From an uncultured Macellibacteroides sp. (GTDB lineage: Bacteria; Bacteroidota; Bacteroidia; Bacteroidales; Tannerellaceae), in contig NZ_OY762974.1 of NCBI RefSeq assembly GCF_963667135.1, positions 1,178,001 to 1,242,000 of the forward strand: a DNA stretch of 64,000 bases, written 5' to 3'. A program made the position numbers and the translations under genes. The notes under the pieces were generated by a model. The model had not been told where the DNA came from and did not search any database. It was given only the letters and a program-made list of their open reading frames with translations. How positions within the stretch are numbered: the stretch's first letter is position 1; every line of letters starts with the position of its first letter. Shown piece by piece: positions 24,717-33,133 of this stretch.

Positions 24717-26924
24717 TTAGTCACGATGACCACGTTCTGGACGGGGACCTCTTTCCGGGCGTGGGCCGCGTTCCGGACGGGGACCACGTTCACTACTTTC
24801 GGGCATACCTTCAGGACGAGGAAGCAATACTTTACGTGAAAGTTTAAACTTGCCTGTCTTCTGGTCAATATCAACCAATTTAACTTCAATTGTATCGCCT
24901 TCTTTCAAACCGGATTCTTCTACTGTTTCCAGTCTCTTCCAATCGATTTCAGATATGTGAAGCAGACCGTCTTTACCTGGAAGGAACTCGACAAAAGCAC
25001 CATAAGGCATGATAGAAGAAATCTTTCCTTGATATACTTCATTTACTTCAGGAACAGAAACAATACCCTTAATAGTAGCGATAGCTGCATCAATACAAGC
25101 CTTGTTTGTTCCTGAGATTTCGATACGACCGGCACCATCAACTTCTTCGATAGCAATCGTAGCACCTGTCTTTTCCTGAATACCTTGAATGATCTTACCA
25201 CCCGGGCCAATTACCGCACCAATAAATTCTTTGGCGATAATCAAAGTCTCGATACGAGGAGCATGAGGTTTCAGATCTTCACGAGGCTCAGACATTGTTT
25301 CTTCAATCTTTCCAAGAATATGCAAACGACCGGCTTTTGCCTGAGCCAATGCATTTTCAAGAATTTCGAAAGAAAGTCCGTCAACCTTGATATCCATCTG
25401 AGTAGCTGTAATACCGTCTCTGGTACCAGTAACCTTAAAGTCCATATCTCCCAAGTGATCTTCGTCACCTAAAATATCTGACAAGATTGCATAGTTCGTT
25501 CCCTTGTTTTCAGAGATAAGACCCATTGCAATACCTGAAACCGGTTTCTTAATTTTAACACCGGCATCCATCAATGCAAGTGTACCGGCGCAAACCGTAG
25601 CCATTGAAGAGGAACCGTTTGATTCAAGAATATCGGAGATCACACGAACCACATAAGGATAGTTGGCAGGCAACATACCTTTTAATGCGCGGTGAGCAAG
25701 ATTTCCATGTCCAACTTCCCGACGTCCGATACCACGGCTCGCCTTAGCTTCGCCTGTAGAAAACGGTGGGAAATTATAATGCAAAAGAAAACGTTCTTTT
25801 CCGTGATTTAACACGTCGTCAACCATTTTCTCGTCAGATTTTGTTCCTAACGTTACTGTAGTAAGTGATTGTGTTTCTCCACGTGTAAAAATAGCTGAAC
25901 CGTGAGGACCAGGCAAACAGTCAACTTCCGACCAGATAGGACGGATCTCAGTCGTTTTACGACCATCCAGACGCTTACCTTCGTCCAAAATGGCACGACG
26001 CATAGCTTCTTTTTCCACATCATGGTAGTAACGACCAATCATTTCGCCTTTGCCAGCCATTTCTTCTTCCGTTAATGAAGCTTTGTATTCTTCAATAATG
26101 GCATCAAATGCATCCGAACGCTGATGTTTGTCAGTTCCTGAAGTAGCTACTGCATATGCTTTTGCATAACACTTATCGTGAATATCTTTACGAAGTTCGT
26201 TATCATTCACTTCGTGACAATAAGGACGTTTTTCCAGTTTGCCAACAGCAGCTGAAAGATCCAGCTGAGCCTGGCAATGAATCTTGATAGCTTCGTGAGC
26301 GACGCGAATTGCATCTAGCATATCTGATTCCTGAACCTCCTTCATCTCTCCTTCAACCATCATGATATTATCAAGCGTTGCAGCTACCATAATATCGATA
26401 TCAGCTTCTTCAAGTTGAGCGAAAGTTGGGTTTACAATAAACTCACCATTAATGCGACCAACACGTACTTCAGAAATTGGTCCGTTAAAAGGAATATCTG
26501 AAACAGCCAAGGCAGCAGAAGCAGCCAATCCGGCCAATGCATCAGGCATATCTTCGCCATCAGCAGAGAACAATATGATGTTTACAAAAACTTCAGCATG
26601 ATAATCATCCGGGAATAGAGGACGAAGTGCTCGGTCTACCAAACGTGAAGTAAGAATCTCATAATCAGAAGCTCTTCCTTCTCTTTTTGTAAAACCACCT
26701 GGGAATCGGCCCATTGCTGAGAATTTCTCTTTATATTCTACCTGCAACGGCATAAAATCAACTCCGGGATTTGCATCTTTGGCAGCACAAACAGTAGCAA
26801 GCAATACAGTATTGCCCATTCGGACAGTTACCGAACCGTCCGCTTGTTTTGCCAATTTCCCGGTCTCGATGGTAATGGTTCTTCCATCACCTAACTCGAT
26901 CGTCTTGTTAATTGGATTAAGCAT
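24717..26924 (-). CDS. pnp: Polyribonucleotide nucleotidyltransferase (PNPase)
   Basis: From ATG 26924 this gives 735 residues ([17 protein letters not shown]), matching other Bacteroidetes PNPases. A longer frame to 27029 exists, but it would place the start upstream of the predicted promoter box. Two RNase PH domains ([16 protein letters not shown], then [23 protein letters not shown]) are followed by a KH domain ([19 protein letters not shown]) and an S1 domain ([21 protein letters not shown]). It degrades RNA 3' to 5' by phosphorolysis. The C-terminus is an unusual RG- and PERG-rich repeat tail (ERGPRP repeated) that may bind RNA or partners. Monocistronic, with its own promoter and terminator. 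Confidence 0.97.
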   Translation of the reverse strand: MLNPINKTIELGDGRTITIETGKLAKQADGSVTVRMGNTVLLATVCAAKDANPGVDFMPLQVEYKEKFSAMGRFPGGFTKREGRASDYEILTSRLVDRALRPLFPDDYHAEVFVNIILFSADGEDMPDALAGLAASAALAVSDIPFNGPISEVRVGRINGEFIVNPTFAQLEEADIDIMVAATLDNIMMVEGEMKEVQESDMLDAIRVAHEAIKIHCQAQLDLSAAVGKLEKRPYCHEVNDNELRKDIHDKCYAKAYAVATSGTDKHQRSDAFDAIIEEYKASLTEEEMAGKGEMIGRYYHDVEKEAMRRAILDEGKRLDGRKTTEIRPIWSEVDCLPGPHGSAIFTRGETQSLTTVTLGTKSDEKMVDDVLNHGKERFLLHYNFPPFSTGEAKASRGIGRREVGHGNLAHRALKGMLPANYPYVVRVISDILESNGSSSMATVCAGTLALMDAGVKIKKPVSGIAMGLISENKGTNYAILSDILGDEDHLGDMDFKVTGTRDGITATQMDIKVDGLSFEILENALAQAKAGRLHILGKIEETMSEPREDLKPHAPRIETLIIAKEFIGAVIGPGGKIIQGIQEKTGATIAIEEVDGAGRIEISGTNKACIDAAIATIKGIVSVPEVNEVYQGKISSIMPYGAFVEFLPGKDGLLHISEIDWKRLETVEESGLKEGDTIEVKLVDIDQKTGKFKLSRKVLLPRPEGMPESSERGPRPERGPRPERGPRPERGHRD

Positions 26925-26963
26925 AATCTTCTTTTCTTTTTTTTCTAATCTCTTAAATTGGGG

Positions 26964-26971
26964 CAAAGGTA
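26964..26971 (-). promoter_or_regulatory. -7 box of pnp
   Basis: On the reverse strand this reads TACCTTTG, matching TAnnTTTG, 39 bp before the start at 26924. Its position favours the shorter pnp start over the longer open frame. Confidence 0.5.
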
Positions 26972-27088
26972 ATGAAAGTTTACCTCTAATTATGTGAAAA
27001 TGAAAATAAATAACGATAAATAAAGGCATTTTAAAGAAAAAAAAGAGGAAGAAAGAAGGATTTGTAGCACTACAATTGCAAATTAATG

Positions 27089-27096
27089 TATATTTG
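27089..27096 (+). promoter_or_regulatory. -7 box of the thioredoxin-like lipoprotein gene
   Basis: TATATTTG, 31 bp upstream of the ATG at 27128. A TTTG at 27061-27064 could be the -33 element, but the 24-bp spacing is slightly long. Confidence 0.45.
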
Positions 27097-27127
27097 CAGC
27101 AAAAATTAAAACGATATTAAAAATATA

Positions 27128-28285
27128 ATGAAAAAAATATCCACACTACTGCTTTCGGCTTTTACTCTTTTGCTGTTTCTGTGCACAGGATGCGGCAAGT
27201 CGAACGAGTTCACCGTAAAAGGGATTGTATCCGGCGCAGACGGAGAAACCATGTACTTTGAGAACGTAGGTGTTTCGATTGTAGAAACGCTGGACTCAGT
27301 AAAACTTGCAGCTGATGGTAAATTCAAATTCAAAAGACCTAGCACAACTCATCCTGAGTTTTACCGGCTTAGACTAAACAAACAATTTATCAACGTTGCT
27401 ATTGACTCGACCGAAACTGTAAAACTTATTGCTGATGCCGGCACTTTTGCCACCTCATACACCGTAGAAGGATCTGAAAGCTGCAAAGCAATTAAAGACA
27501 TCACCTTGGCTCAGCTTGATGCCAATATGGAAATCAGCAAGCTTCGAAAAGCATACGGCACAAAAGAAATCGCAGACAGTACTTATAAAAGCAAAGTACT
27601 TGAAGCCGCCGAAGCCTACAAAAATGTAGCAAGAAAATATATTTTCTCTGCACCAATGTCGGCTGCAGCCTATTTTGCCTTATTCCAACAAATAGACGGT
27701 TTATTATTCTTTGATTTGTACGACAAGGCTGATTCCAAGGCCTATGGCGCTGTTGCAACAAGCTATGACCACTTTTATCCAGAAAGTCCCAGATCAAAGC
27801 ATTTACATAATTTGGCCCTGCAGTCTATCAAAGTCCTTCGTGGTCAGCGTCCGCTAAATCTTGATAACATCAAGACGGAAGAAATAAGTTTTCTTGATAT
27901 TGATTTACCAACTATTACCGGCCAGAATACAAAATTATCGGACTTGGCCAAAGGCAAAGTGGTTATAGTTAACTTTACTGCTTATCAAGCAGAATGGTCT
28001 CCGTCATTAAATATGGAGCTTGGTAAAGTTTACACCAATTACCACGATAAAGGTCTCGAAATATATCAGATCTCGCTTGATACCGATGTTCACTTTTGGA
28101 AAAATGCAGCTTCCAACCTTCCATGGATGTGTGTTCGCGATCCGGAATCTGTTTATTCGCAAGCAGCAGCATTGTATAATGTAAAGCAATTACCAGCCGT
28201 TTTTATTCTAGACAAAAATGGCAATCTGGTTAAACGACTTGACAATATCAACAACATGGAAGCTTCGATAAAAAGTCTCCTGTAA
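27128..28285 (+). CDS. Thioredoxin-fold (TlpA-like) lipoprotein lacking the redox cysteines
   Basis: The 385 residues begin with a lipoprotein signal ending LFLCTGC. A DUF4369-like N-terminal beta domain (about 27-115, VKGIVSGADGETMYFENV) is followed by a helical linker and a C-terminal AhpC/TlpA thioredoxin fold (about 255-385). Where TlpA proteins have a WCxxC active site, this one reads FTAYQAEWSPSLN, with no cysteine. It is therefore unlikely to be a disulfide oxidoreductase and may bind a partner or substrate instead. DUF4369-thioredoxin lipoproteins are common and usually redox-active in Bacteroidetes, so the loss is notable. Monocistronic. Confidence 0.8.
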   Translation: MKKISTLLLSAFTLLLFLCTGCGKSNEFTVKGIVSGADGETMYFENVGVSIVETLDSVKLAADGKFKFKRPSTTHPEFYRLRLNKQFINVAIDSTETVKLIADAGTFATSYTVEGSESCKAIKDITLAQLDANMEISKLRKAYGTKEIADSTYKSKVLEAAEAYKNVARKYIFSAPMSAAAYFALFQQIDGLLFFDLYDKADSKAYGAVATSYDHFYPESPRSKHLHNLALQSIKVLRGQRPLNLDNIKTEEISFLDIDLPTITGQNTKLSDLAKGKVVIVNFTAYQAEWSPSLNMELGKVYTNYHDKGLEIYQISLDTDVHFWKNAASNLPWMCVRDPESVYSQAAALYNVKQLPAVFILDKNGNLVKRLDNINNMEASIKSLL

Positions 28286-28336
28286 GACTTTTTATCCTCT
28301 GTTTCAGAAATTTATGTTTTAAAGCACATCTTTACA

Positions 28337-28368
28337 TTTGCTTCTTCAAAAAAGAAGACTTACCTTTG
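28337..28368 (+). promoter_or_regulatory. greA promoter
   Basis: A -33 TTTG (28337-28340, inside TACATTTG) and a -7 TACCTTTG (28361-28368) are 20 bp apart, an excellent Bacteroidetes promoter. The start site should fall near 28375, about 100 nt ahead of greA. Confidence 0.65.
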
Positions 28369-28391
28369 TATAGTAAAAATAAGACAATGAG

Positions 28392-28425
28392 TTCCGGCCA
28401 TTACGTTGGTCGGGATTCTTTTTTT
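28392..28425 (+). terminator. Terminator-like hairpin in the greA leader (possible attenuator)
   Basis: TCCGGCCA pairs with TGGTCGGG (9 pairs including two G-T, loop TTACGT), followed within a few bases by seven T's (28419-28425). It lies between the promoter and the greA start, so it would end a leader RNA of roughly 50 nt unless read through. E. coli greA has a comparable leader terminator that produces the GraL RNA. Confidence 0.55.
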
Positions 28426-28474
28426 ATATAGTATTCAATATTCACAAAATAAGAAATAATTAGGAGGATTTAGT

Positions 28475-28945
28475 ATGGCTGTTAGTTACATGACAGAGGA
28501 AGGCTACAACAAGATTTTAGCAGAGATTAGTCTGTTGGAAACCACAAAGCGTCCGGAAATATCCCGTCAGATTGCAGAAGCAAGAGACAAGGGAGACCTT
28601 TCTGAAAATGCAGAATACGATGCCGCCAAAGAGGCTCAAGGTATTCTGGAAGCGAAAATTGCTCAACTAAAAAGTCTGATTGCAAATGCTCGCCTGATAG
28701 ATGAGTCACAATTAAGGAGTGATGTAATTCAGATCATGAGCAAAGTAAAGATCAAGAACGTAAAGAATAACATGGTTATGAGCTATACATTGGTTTCTGA
28801 CTCTGAAGCGAACTTGCGAGAAAACAAAATTGCCGTAAGTACACCCATAGCAAAAGGATTGATGGGAAAGAAAGTCGGCGATGTTGTTGAAATAAAAGTT
28901 CCTTCAGGCGTTGTTAGTTACCAGGTTGAAGATATTTCCATTTAA
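28475..28945 (+). CDS. greA: Transcription elongation factor GreA
   Basis: This 156-residue GreA has an N-terminal coiled coil (about 1-75, GYNKILAEISLLE, ARDKGDLSENAEYDAAKEAQ with the conserved acidic tip residues) and a C-terminal FKBP-like domain (about 80-156, ISVSTPIAKGLMGKKVGD-type segment). It enters the RNA polymerase secondary channel and stimulates transcript cleavage in stalled complexes. A full Shine-Dalgarno-like TTAGGAGG precedes the ATG, which is unusual in this phylum, where such sequences are rare. The HIT gene follows by 11 bp and is probably co-transcribed. Confidence 0.96.
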   Translation: MAVSYMTEEGYNKILAEISLLETTKRPEISRQIAEARDKGDLSENAEYDAAKEAQGILEAKIAQLKSLIANARLIDESQLRSDVIQIMSKVKIKNVKNNMVMSYTLVSDSEANLRENKIAVSTPIAKGLMGKKVGDVVEIKVPSGVVSYQVEDISI

Positions 28946-28956
28946 TTTTAATATAT

Positions 28957-29349
28957 ATGGCAACAATTTTCAGCAAAATAGTGGCGGGGGAAATTCCTTG
29001 CCACAAAGTAGCGGAAGACGAAGATTTTTTTGCCTTCCTGGACATTAATCCACTTGCTAAGGGTCATACACTTGTTATACCCAAGAAAGAGGTGGATTAT
29101 TTATTTGATTTAAATGATGCTGATTTAAGCGCCATGATTATTTTTTCCAAGCGTGTATCACAGGCAATAGAAAAGGCCATACCATGTAAAAGAGTAGGCC
29201 TTAGTGTAATTGGTCTGGAAGTACCTCACGCTCATATACATTTGGTTCCTCTAAACAAGGAGTCAGATATTTATTTTGGTAAAGAAAAAATGGCAGTTTC
29301 TTCAGACGAACTAGCCGCAATAGCGGAGAAAATCAGAAAAGAGTTTTAA
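28957..29349 (+). CDS. HIT family (histidine triad) nucleotide hydrolase
   Basis: This 130-residue protein is of the HINT/Hit branch. The catalytic triad motif is H91-A-H93-I-H95 followed by LVPL, and the N-terminal FSKIVAGEIPCHKV and LDINPLAKGHTLVIPK segments are typical. Members hydrolyse purine nucleotide phosphoramidates and aminoacyl-adenylates such as leaked lysyl-AMP. It sits 11 bp after greA, and a candidate RNA gene and terminator follow on the same strand. Confidence 0.92.
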   Translation: MATIFSKIVAGEIPCHKVAEDEDFFAFLDINPLAKGHTLVIPKKEVDYLFDLNDADLSAMIIFSKRVSQAIEKAIPCKRVGLSVIGLEVPHAHIHLVPLNKESDIYFGKEKMAVSSDELAAIAEKIRKEF

Positions 29350-29361
29350 AATCAATTATTA

Positions 29362-29391
29362 TTTGGAAAATAAAAAGATTGATTATATTTG
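29362..29391 (+). promoter_or_regulatory. Orphan promoter downstream of the HIT gene
   Basis: A -33 TTTG (29362-29365) and a -7 TATATTTG (29384-29391) are 18 bp apart. No protein-coding gene follows on this strand before the terminator at 29486-29519, so it should drive a short RNA. Confidence 0.55.
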
Positions 29392-29396
29392 CACGC

Positions 29397-29519
29397 GGTT
29401 CAGATAAGACGTTTTATGATACGCATGAACCGTTTACTAAAGATTCATTAGTGGTTTTTACTCATAAATTTGTTAACCTTAAAGAAAGGCCCCTCTGAGA
29501 CAGAGCGGCCTTCTTTTTT
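29397..29519 (+). ncRNA. Candidate small non-coding RNA
   Basis: About 120 nt lie between an orphan promoter and a strong terminator, with the next gene convergent. The 5' part folds by CGGTTCA (29396-29402) pairing with TGAACCG (29426-29432). A smaller ACTAA/TTAGT hairpin follows, then the terminator stem. The only reading frame is an 11-codon one (MIRMNRLLKIH). I cannot assign it to a known RNA family from sequence alone. Confidence 0.5.
29486..29519 (+). terminator. Terminator of the HIT gene and candidate sRNA
   Basis: AAGGCC-C-CTCTG pairs with CAGAG-C-GGCCTT (11 pairs around one C-C mismatch, loop AGA), and a T-rich tail ends at 29519. Confidence 0.85.
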
Positions 29520-29543
29520 AAACACACATTACATTAAAAACAA

Positions 29544-30653
29544 TTACCAAAGAGATATACTGACCGAATCCCAACCGGTAGGCCATTGATCCCATCCAAG
29601 GTTCAGCACAGCTGGCAATCCATAATTCCATCCAATAGTGATACAGCTTATTAAAGCTACAATCCATATAATAAACAAGATCCACTTAGCAAGTACGGGA
29701 ACAGGTTTAAACTTAAAAATCTGGCTGCATATAGCATAAATCGCTGTAACAATCGGAATTGCAACCACCAATACAGCCGAAACACTTGCTCCTATAATTA
29801 TAGCCTCAGGATAACTCTGTATCGTATTCCAGTCGGCCAAAGGCATTAAATGATACAAAATACCAAAGCCTCCTCCAAAAATCAATGCAACAGCCACAAC
29901 AATAAATACAAAAAGAGCTATCAACATTGGCGGTATTAAAATAATAGCGAGCAGTATCACTGCAATTTTCAGTAAAGCTCCCACTACCATTACAAAAGCA
30001 TCTGCCAGTTTCTGCAATGTTGAACGGGGCTTGCCCGAGCTAACATAGTCATTTACATTATTAGACACCTTTTCGAAACCATCCGTTACAGTTTTTCCTA
30101 TATTTTCGACGGTAACACTCTCTCCTCGCATTTCAAGTTTTTCTGCGGCGGTACGTGCCAATGGAATAATCAACCAAAGAATAAAGTAAATTGGAATCAT
30201 TACTCCCCAGAAAAACATCGAAATAAACAGGGCAATACGAACAGCGGTTGGATCCCACCCCATGTATGCGGCAAAACCGCCTGCCACACCCCCTAAAATC
30301 TTATCATCCGGATCGCGGTAAAATCGTTTTCTACCACCAGTCGATGTCTTTATTTTTGGTTCTTCTGAAGAAAATTCCTTTTCGCTATCGCTCTCAAAAA
30401 TCTCTTCCGGTTTACCCATACGTTTAATCACCTCTTCCACATGTTCGACTGTAATAACTTCAAAGCCAAGCTTTATCCGTTCACCGAGCAGTTCGGAAAT
30501 ACGTAATTCGAAATCGTTCATTATTTCATCCGATCCTTCTTCCTTCCGAAAATGGACGCGAAGATTGGACAAATATTTGTCTAAAAGCTGGTAAGCATCT
30601 TCATCAATATGAAATACGGATCCTCCCAGATTAACGGTAAGCGTTTTTTTCAT
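29544..30653 (-). CDS. PspC domain membrane protein
   Basis: The 369 residues begin with a soluble N-terminal region (about 1-110) with a conserved small domain (MKKTLTVNLGGSVFHIDEDAY, VEEVIKRMGKPEEIF). A PspC domain follows (about 112-172, FYRDPDDKILGGVAGGFAAYMGWDP with its membrane helix). Several more membrane helices make up the rest. PspC-type proteins take part in envelope stress sensing, and many Bacteroidetes versions have this N-terminal extension. It starts 11 bp after a PadR regulator gene, so the pair probably forms an autoregulated operon. Confidence 0.88.
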   Translation of the reverse strand: MKKTLTVNLGGSVFHIDEDAYQLLDKYLSNLRVHFRKEEGSDEIMNDFELRISELLGERIKLGFEVITVEHVEEVIKRMGKPEEIFESDSEKEFSSEEPKIKTSTGGRKRFYRDPDDKILGGVAGGFAAYMGWDPTAVRIALFISMFFWGVMIPIYFILWLIIPLARTAAEKLEMRGESVTVENIGKTVTDGFEKVSNNVNDYVSSGKPRSTLQKLADAFVMVVGALLKIAVILLAIILIPPMLIALFVFIVVAVALIFGGGFGILYHLMPLADWNTIQSYPEAIIIGASVSAVLVVAIPIVTAIYAICSQIFKFKPVPVLAKWILFIIWIVALISCITIGWNYGLPAVLNLGWDQWPTGWDSVSISLW

Positions 30654-30664
30654 TTTTGTTATTA

Positions 30665-30991
30665 TTAATTGTTTCTAATGTGGTTGATAGTATTATTAAG
30701 TTCTTCCCATGCATTTTCAAGCTCTCCAAGAAAAAGTTTTCCTTGTTCAGTAAGCTGGTAATACTTTCGGGGAGGCCCTTGAGTAGACTCAATCCACTGA
30801 TACCCCAACAATTCACTGTTTTTTAGTCGGGTAAGCAATGGATACAAAGTTCCTTCAACAACGATCAGTTTGGCCTCCTGCAATTTCTGAATAATATCAG
30901 AAGTGTAAGCAGGCTCTTTGCAAAGGAGAAGAAGTATGCAATACTCCAAGGTTCCTTTCCTCATTTGTGATTTTACGTTTTCTGCATTCAT
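30665..30991 (-). CDS. PadR-family transcriptional regulator
   Basis: This 108-residue PadR protein has a winged helix (LEYCILLLLCKEPAYTSDIIQKL, VVEGTLYPLLTRLKNSELL, about 15-62) with the GPPRKYYQLTEQG wing at 72-84. A short dimerisation helix completes it. PadR proteins are usually repressors of a neighbouring gene, here the co-transcribed PspC gene. A perfect palindrome sits in the promoter about 40 bp upstream (31032-31050). The effector is unknown. Confidence 0.92.
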   Translation of the reverse strand: MNAENVKSQMRKGTLEYCILLLLCKEPAYTSDIIQKLQEAKLIVVEGTLYPLLTRLKNSELLGYQWIESTQGPPRKYYQLTEQGKLFLGELENAWEELNNTINHIRNN

Positions 30992-31010
30992 TGTTTCTTG
31001 TTTTATGATG

Positions 31011-31018
31011 CAAATATA
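31011..31018 (-). promoter_or_regulatory. -7 box of the PadR-PspC operon
   Basis: The reverse strand reads TATATTTG, 19 bp before the PadR start at 30991. The -33 position falls in the palindrome at 31032-31050. Confidence 0.5.
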
Positions 31019-31031
31019 TGTAATGCCATTA

Positions 31032-31050
31032 TACTATGCAATACATAGTA
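31032..31050. promoter_or_regulatory. Probable PadR operator
   Basis: TACTATG-CAATA-CATAGTA is a perfect 7-bp inverted repeat with a 5-bp centre, covering the -33 region of the padR promoter. Both halves carry the ATG/CAT cores typical of PadR sites. Confidence 0.6.
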
Positions 31051-31205
31051 CCTTTATTTATTGATATTTTATCACTATTTAACATCAAACGCAGTTTATT
31101 CACGTTCTTTCACTACAATAAGTAATAAAATTAGTACAAAATCAGTTGAATCAAAAATATATTGCACATTAATGCGGCTTTTGTGTAAAAAAAAACCACA
31201 GTCAG

Positions 31206-31234
31206 TTTGAAATCAAAAGAAAAGCTTACTTTTG
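31206..31234 (+). promoter_or_regulatory. Promoter of the acyl-CoA ligase gene
   Basis: A TTTG at 31206-31209 and a -7 TACTTTTG at 31227-31234, 17 bp apart. The -7 box is 40 bp upstream of the ATG at 31275. Confidence 0.5.
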
Positions 31235-31274
31235 TGTAATGAATACAAAATAAATCAATATAAAACAAACAGAT

Positions 31275-33083
31275 ATGTCTTATTACCACTTTGCCGAAAT
31301 AGTACATCGTCAGGCAGACAAGTACGGAACACGTATCGCATTGAAATACCGCAATGACGATACATCGAAATGGATGAAAATATCCTGGAGAGAATTCGCA
31401 GACAAGGTTATGCTTACAGCCGAAGCTATGGCTGAGTTTGGGATAGACGTTCAAGAGAATATCGGGGTATATTCACAAAACATGAAAGAATGCTTATACA
31501 CTGATTTCGGAGCCTACGCAAACAGGGCGGTTCCTATACCATTGTATGCAACAAGTTCTCCGGCACAGATTGAATACATCGTAAAAGACGCCGATATCCA
31601 TACCCTGTTTGTTGGCGAACAACTGCAATACAATAACGCCTTCAAAGTACAACAAATTACACCCGGACTCACCAGGCTTATTATTTTTGATTCAGCTGTA
31701 AAGATGAATCCAGAGGATAAGACATCTATTTACTTCGACGATTTTCTGCGCCTCGGAAACAATGCCCAGGCAGAGGCAACTGTTAAAGTAAGAATGAAGG
31801 AAGCCTCGGAAGATGATCTTGCCACTATTATGTACACATCCGGAACAACCGGTGAGCCCAAAGGCGTTTTACTTCATCATTCAAACTTTATGCAAGCTAT
31901 GCGTATCCACGAAGCACGTTTGCCTGAAGTTACAGACAAGGACACATCAATGTGCTTCTTACCCCTGACCCACATTTTTGAAAAGGCATGGGTCGCATTC
32001 TGTATTTACAGGGGGGTAAAAATAGCGATCAACAAGGATCCAAAAATGATCCAGCAGACGCTTCCGGAAATACATCCTACCCTTATGTGTAATGTTCCCC
32101 GTTTCTGGGAAAAAGTATATGTTGGCGTACAGGAAAAAATTAACAACTCTCCGGGTCTAATAAAAAACATATTCAACGATGCCATCAAAACTGGCAGACT
32201 TTACAATCTGGAATATAAAAACAAAAGTATCACTCCTCCTCTTTCGCTTGAGTTGAAGTTTAATTTCTACAACAAAACAGTGTTTGCTATGCTAAAGCGA
32301 GTGCTGGGACTTGAACGAGGCAAACTATTTCCAGTTGCCGGAGCTCCTTTGTCGGACTCTGTCAATGAATTCTTGCAATCGGTAAATATCCCGATTCGCT
32401 ACGGATATGGATTAAGTGAAACAACCGCAACTGTTTGTTTCTTCCCTGCAATAGGATATACCCTTGGTTCCATTGGCACCATTATGCCCGAAGTGGAAGT
32501 AAAAATAGATCCTTCCAACAGTGAAATTCTTGTAAAGGGTAAAACTGTTACAGCAGGCTACTTCAAGAAACCCGAAGCCAATGAAAAGGCATTTACAGAA
32601 GATGGCTGGTTTCGGACAGGTGACGCCGGCCGTCTTGAAGGTGATGTACTTTACTTTACAGAGCGAATAAAAGATCTGTACAAAACATCGAATGGCAAAT
32701 ATATTGCTCCGCAGGCTATCGAAATGCTTCTGGGAAGTGATAAATACATCGAACAAATTGCAGTAATTGGAGACGAACGTAAATTTGTGAGTGCAATTAT
32801 AATTCCAAATTTCCCAATGGTAGAGGCTTATGCTAATCTGAAAGGTCTAGCCTTCGACAATAAAGAAGAACTGATCGCCAATCCCGAAGTAATTCGTTTA
32901 ATCGAATCGCGCGTGGAAGAACATCAGCGTCATCTGGCATCCTACGAAAAGATCAAGAAATTTACGCTGCTTGCCGAGCCTTTTACTATGGAAGGTTGTG
33001 AGCTTACAGATACGCTAAAACTACGCCGCAGGGTTATTTCAGAAAAGTATGCTGCGCAAATTGAAGCTATGTATCAGGAGTAG
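31275..33083 (+). CDS. Long-chain fatty acid--CoA ligase (AMP-forming)
   Basis: This 602-residue ANL-superfamily enzyme activates fatty acids to acyl-AMP and then acyl-CoA. The AMP-binding P-loop-like motif TIMYTSGTTGEPKGVLL is near residue 185, followed by YGLSETTATVCF, FRTGDAGRL and the C-terminal lysine region. It lacks a signal peptide and should act at the inner face of the membrane. It is monocistronic. Substrate chain length cannot be read from the sequence, but the length and motifs fit the long-chain group. Confidence 0.92.
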   Translation: MSYYHFAEIVHRQADKYGTRIALKYRNDDTSKWMKISWREFADKVMLTAEAMAEFGIDVQENIGVYSQNMKECLYTDFGAYANRAVPIPLYATSSPAQIEYIVKDADIHTLFVGEQLQYNNAFKVQQITPGLTRLIIFDSAVKMNPEDKTSIYFDDFLRLGNNAQAEATVKVRMKEASEDDLATIMYTSGTTGEPKGVLLHHSNFMQAMRIHEARLPEVTDKDTSMCFLPLTHIFEKAWVAFCIYRGVKIAINKDPKMIQQTLPEIHPTLMCNVPRFWEKVYVGVQEKINNSPGLIKNIFNDAIKTGRLYNLEYKNKSITPPLSLELKFNFYNKTVFAMLKRVLGLERGKLFPVAGAPLSDSVNEFLQSVNIPIRYGYGLSETTATVCFFPAIGYTLGSIGTIMPEVEVKIDPSNSEILVKGKTVTAGYFKKPEANEKAFTEDGWFRTGDAGRLEGDVLYFTERIKDLYKTSNGKYIAPQAIEMLLGSDKYIEQIAVIGDERKFVSAIIIPNFPMVEAYANLKGLAFDNKEELIANPEVIRLIESRVEEHQRHLASYEKIKKFTLLAEPFTMEGCELTDTLKLRRRVISEKYAAQIEAMYQE

Positions 33084-33096
33084 TGCTCTTTTTTCG

Positions 33097-33104
33097 TACC
33101 TTTG
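33097..33104 (+). promoter_or_regulatory. -7 box of prfB
   Basis: TACCTTTG, 29 bp before the prfB ATG at 33134 and only 13 bp after the previous stop, so prfB has its own promoter. Confidence 0.5.
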
Positions 33105-33133
33105 CACCCAATATTAATTAGAACAGATATAAA

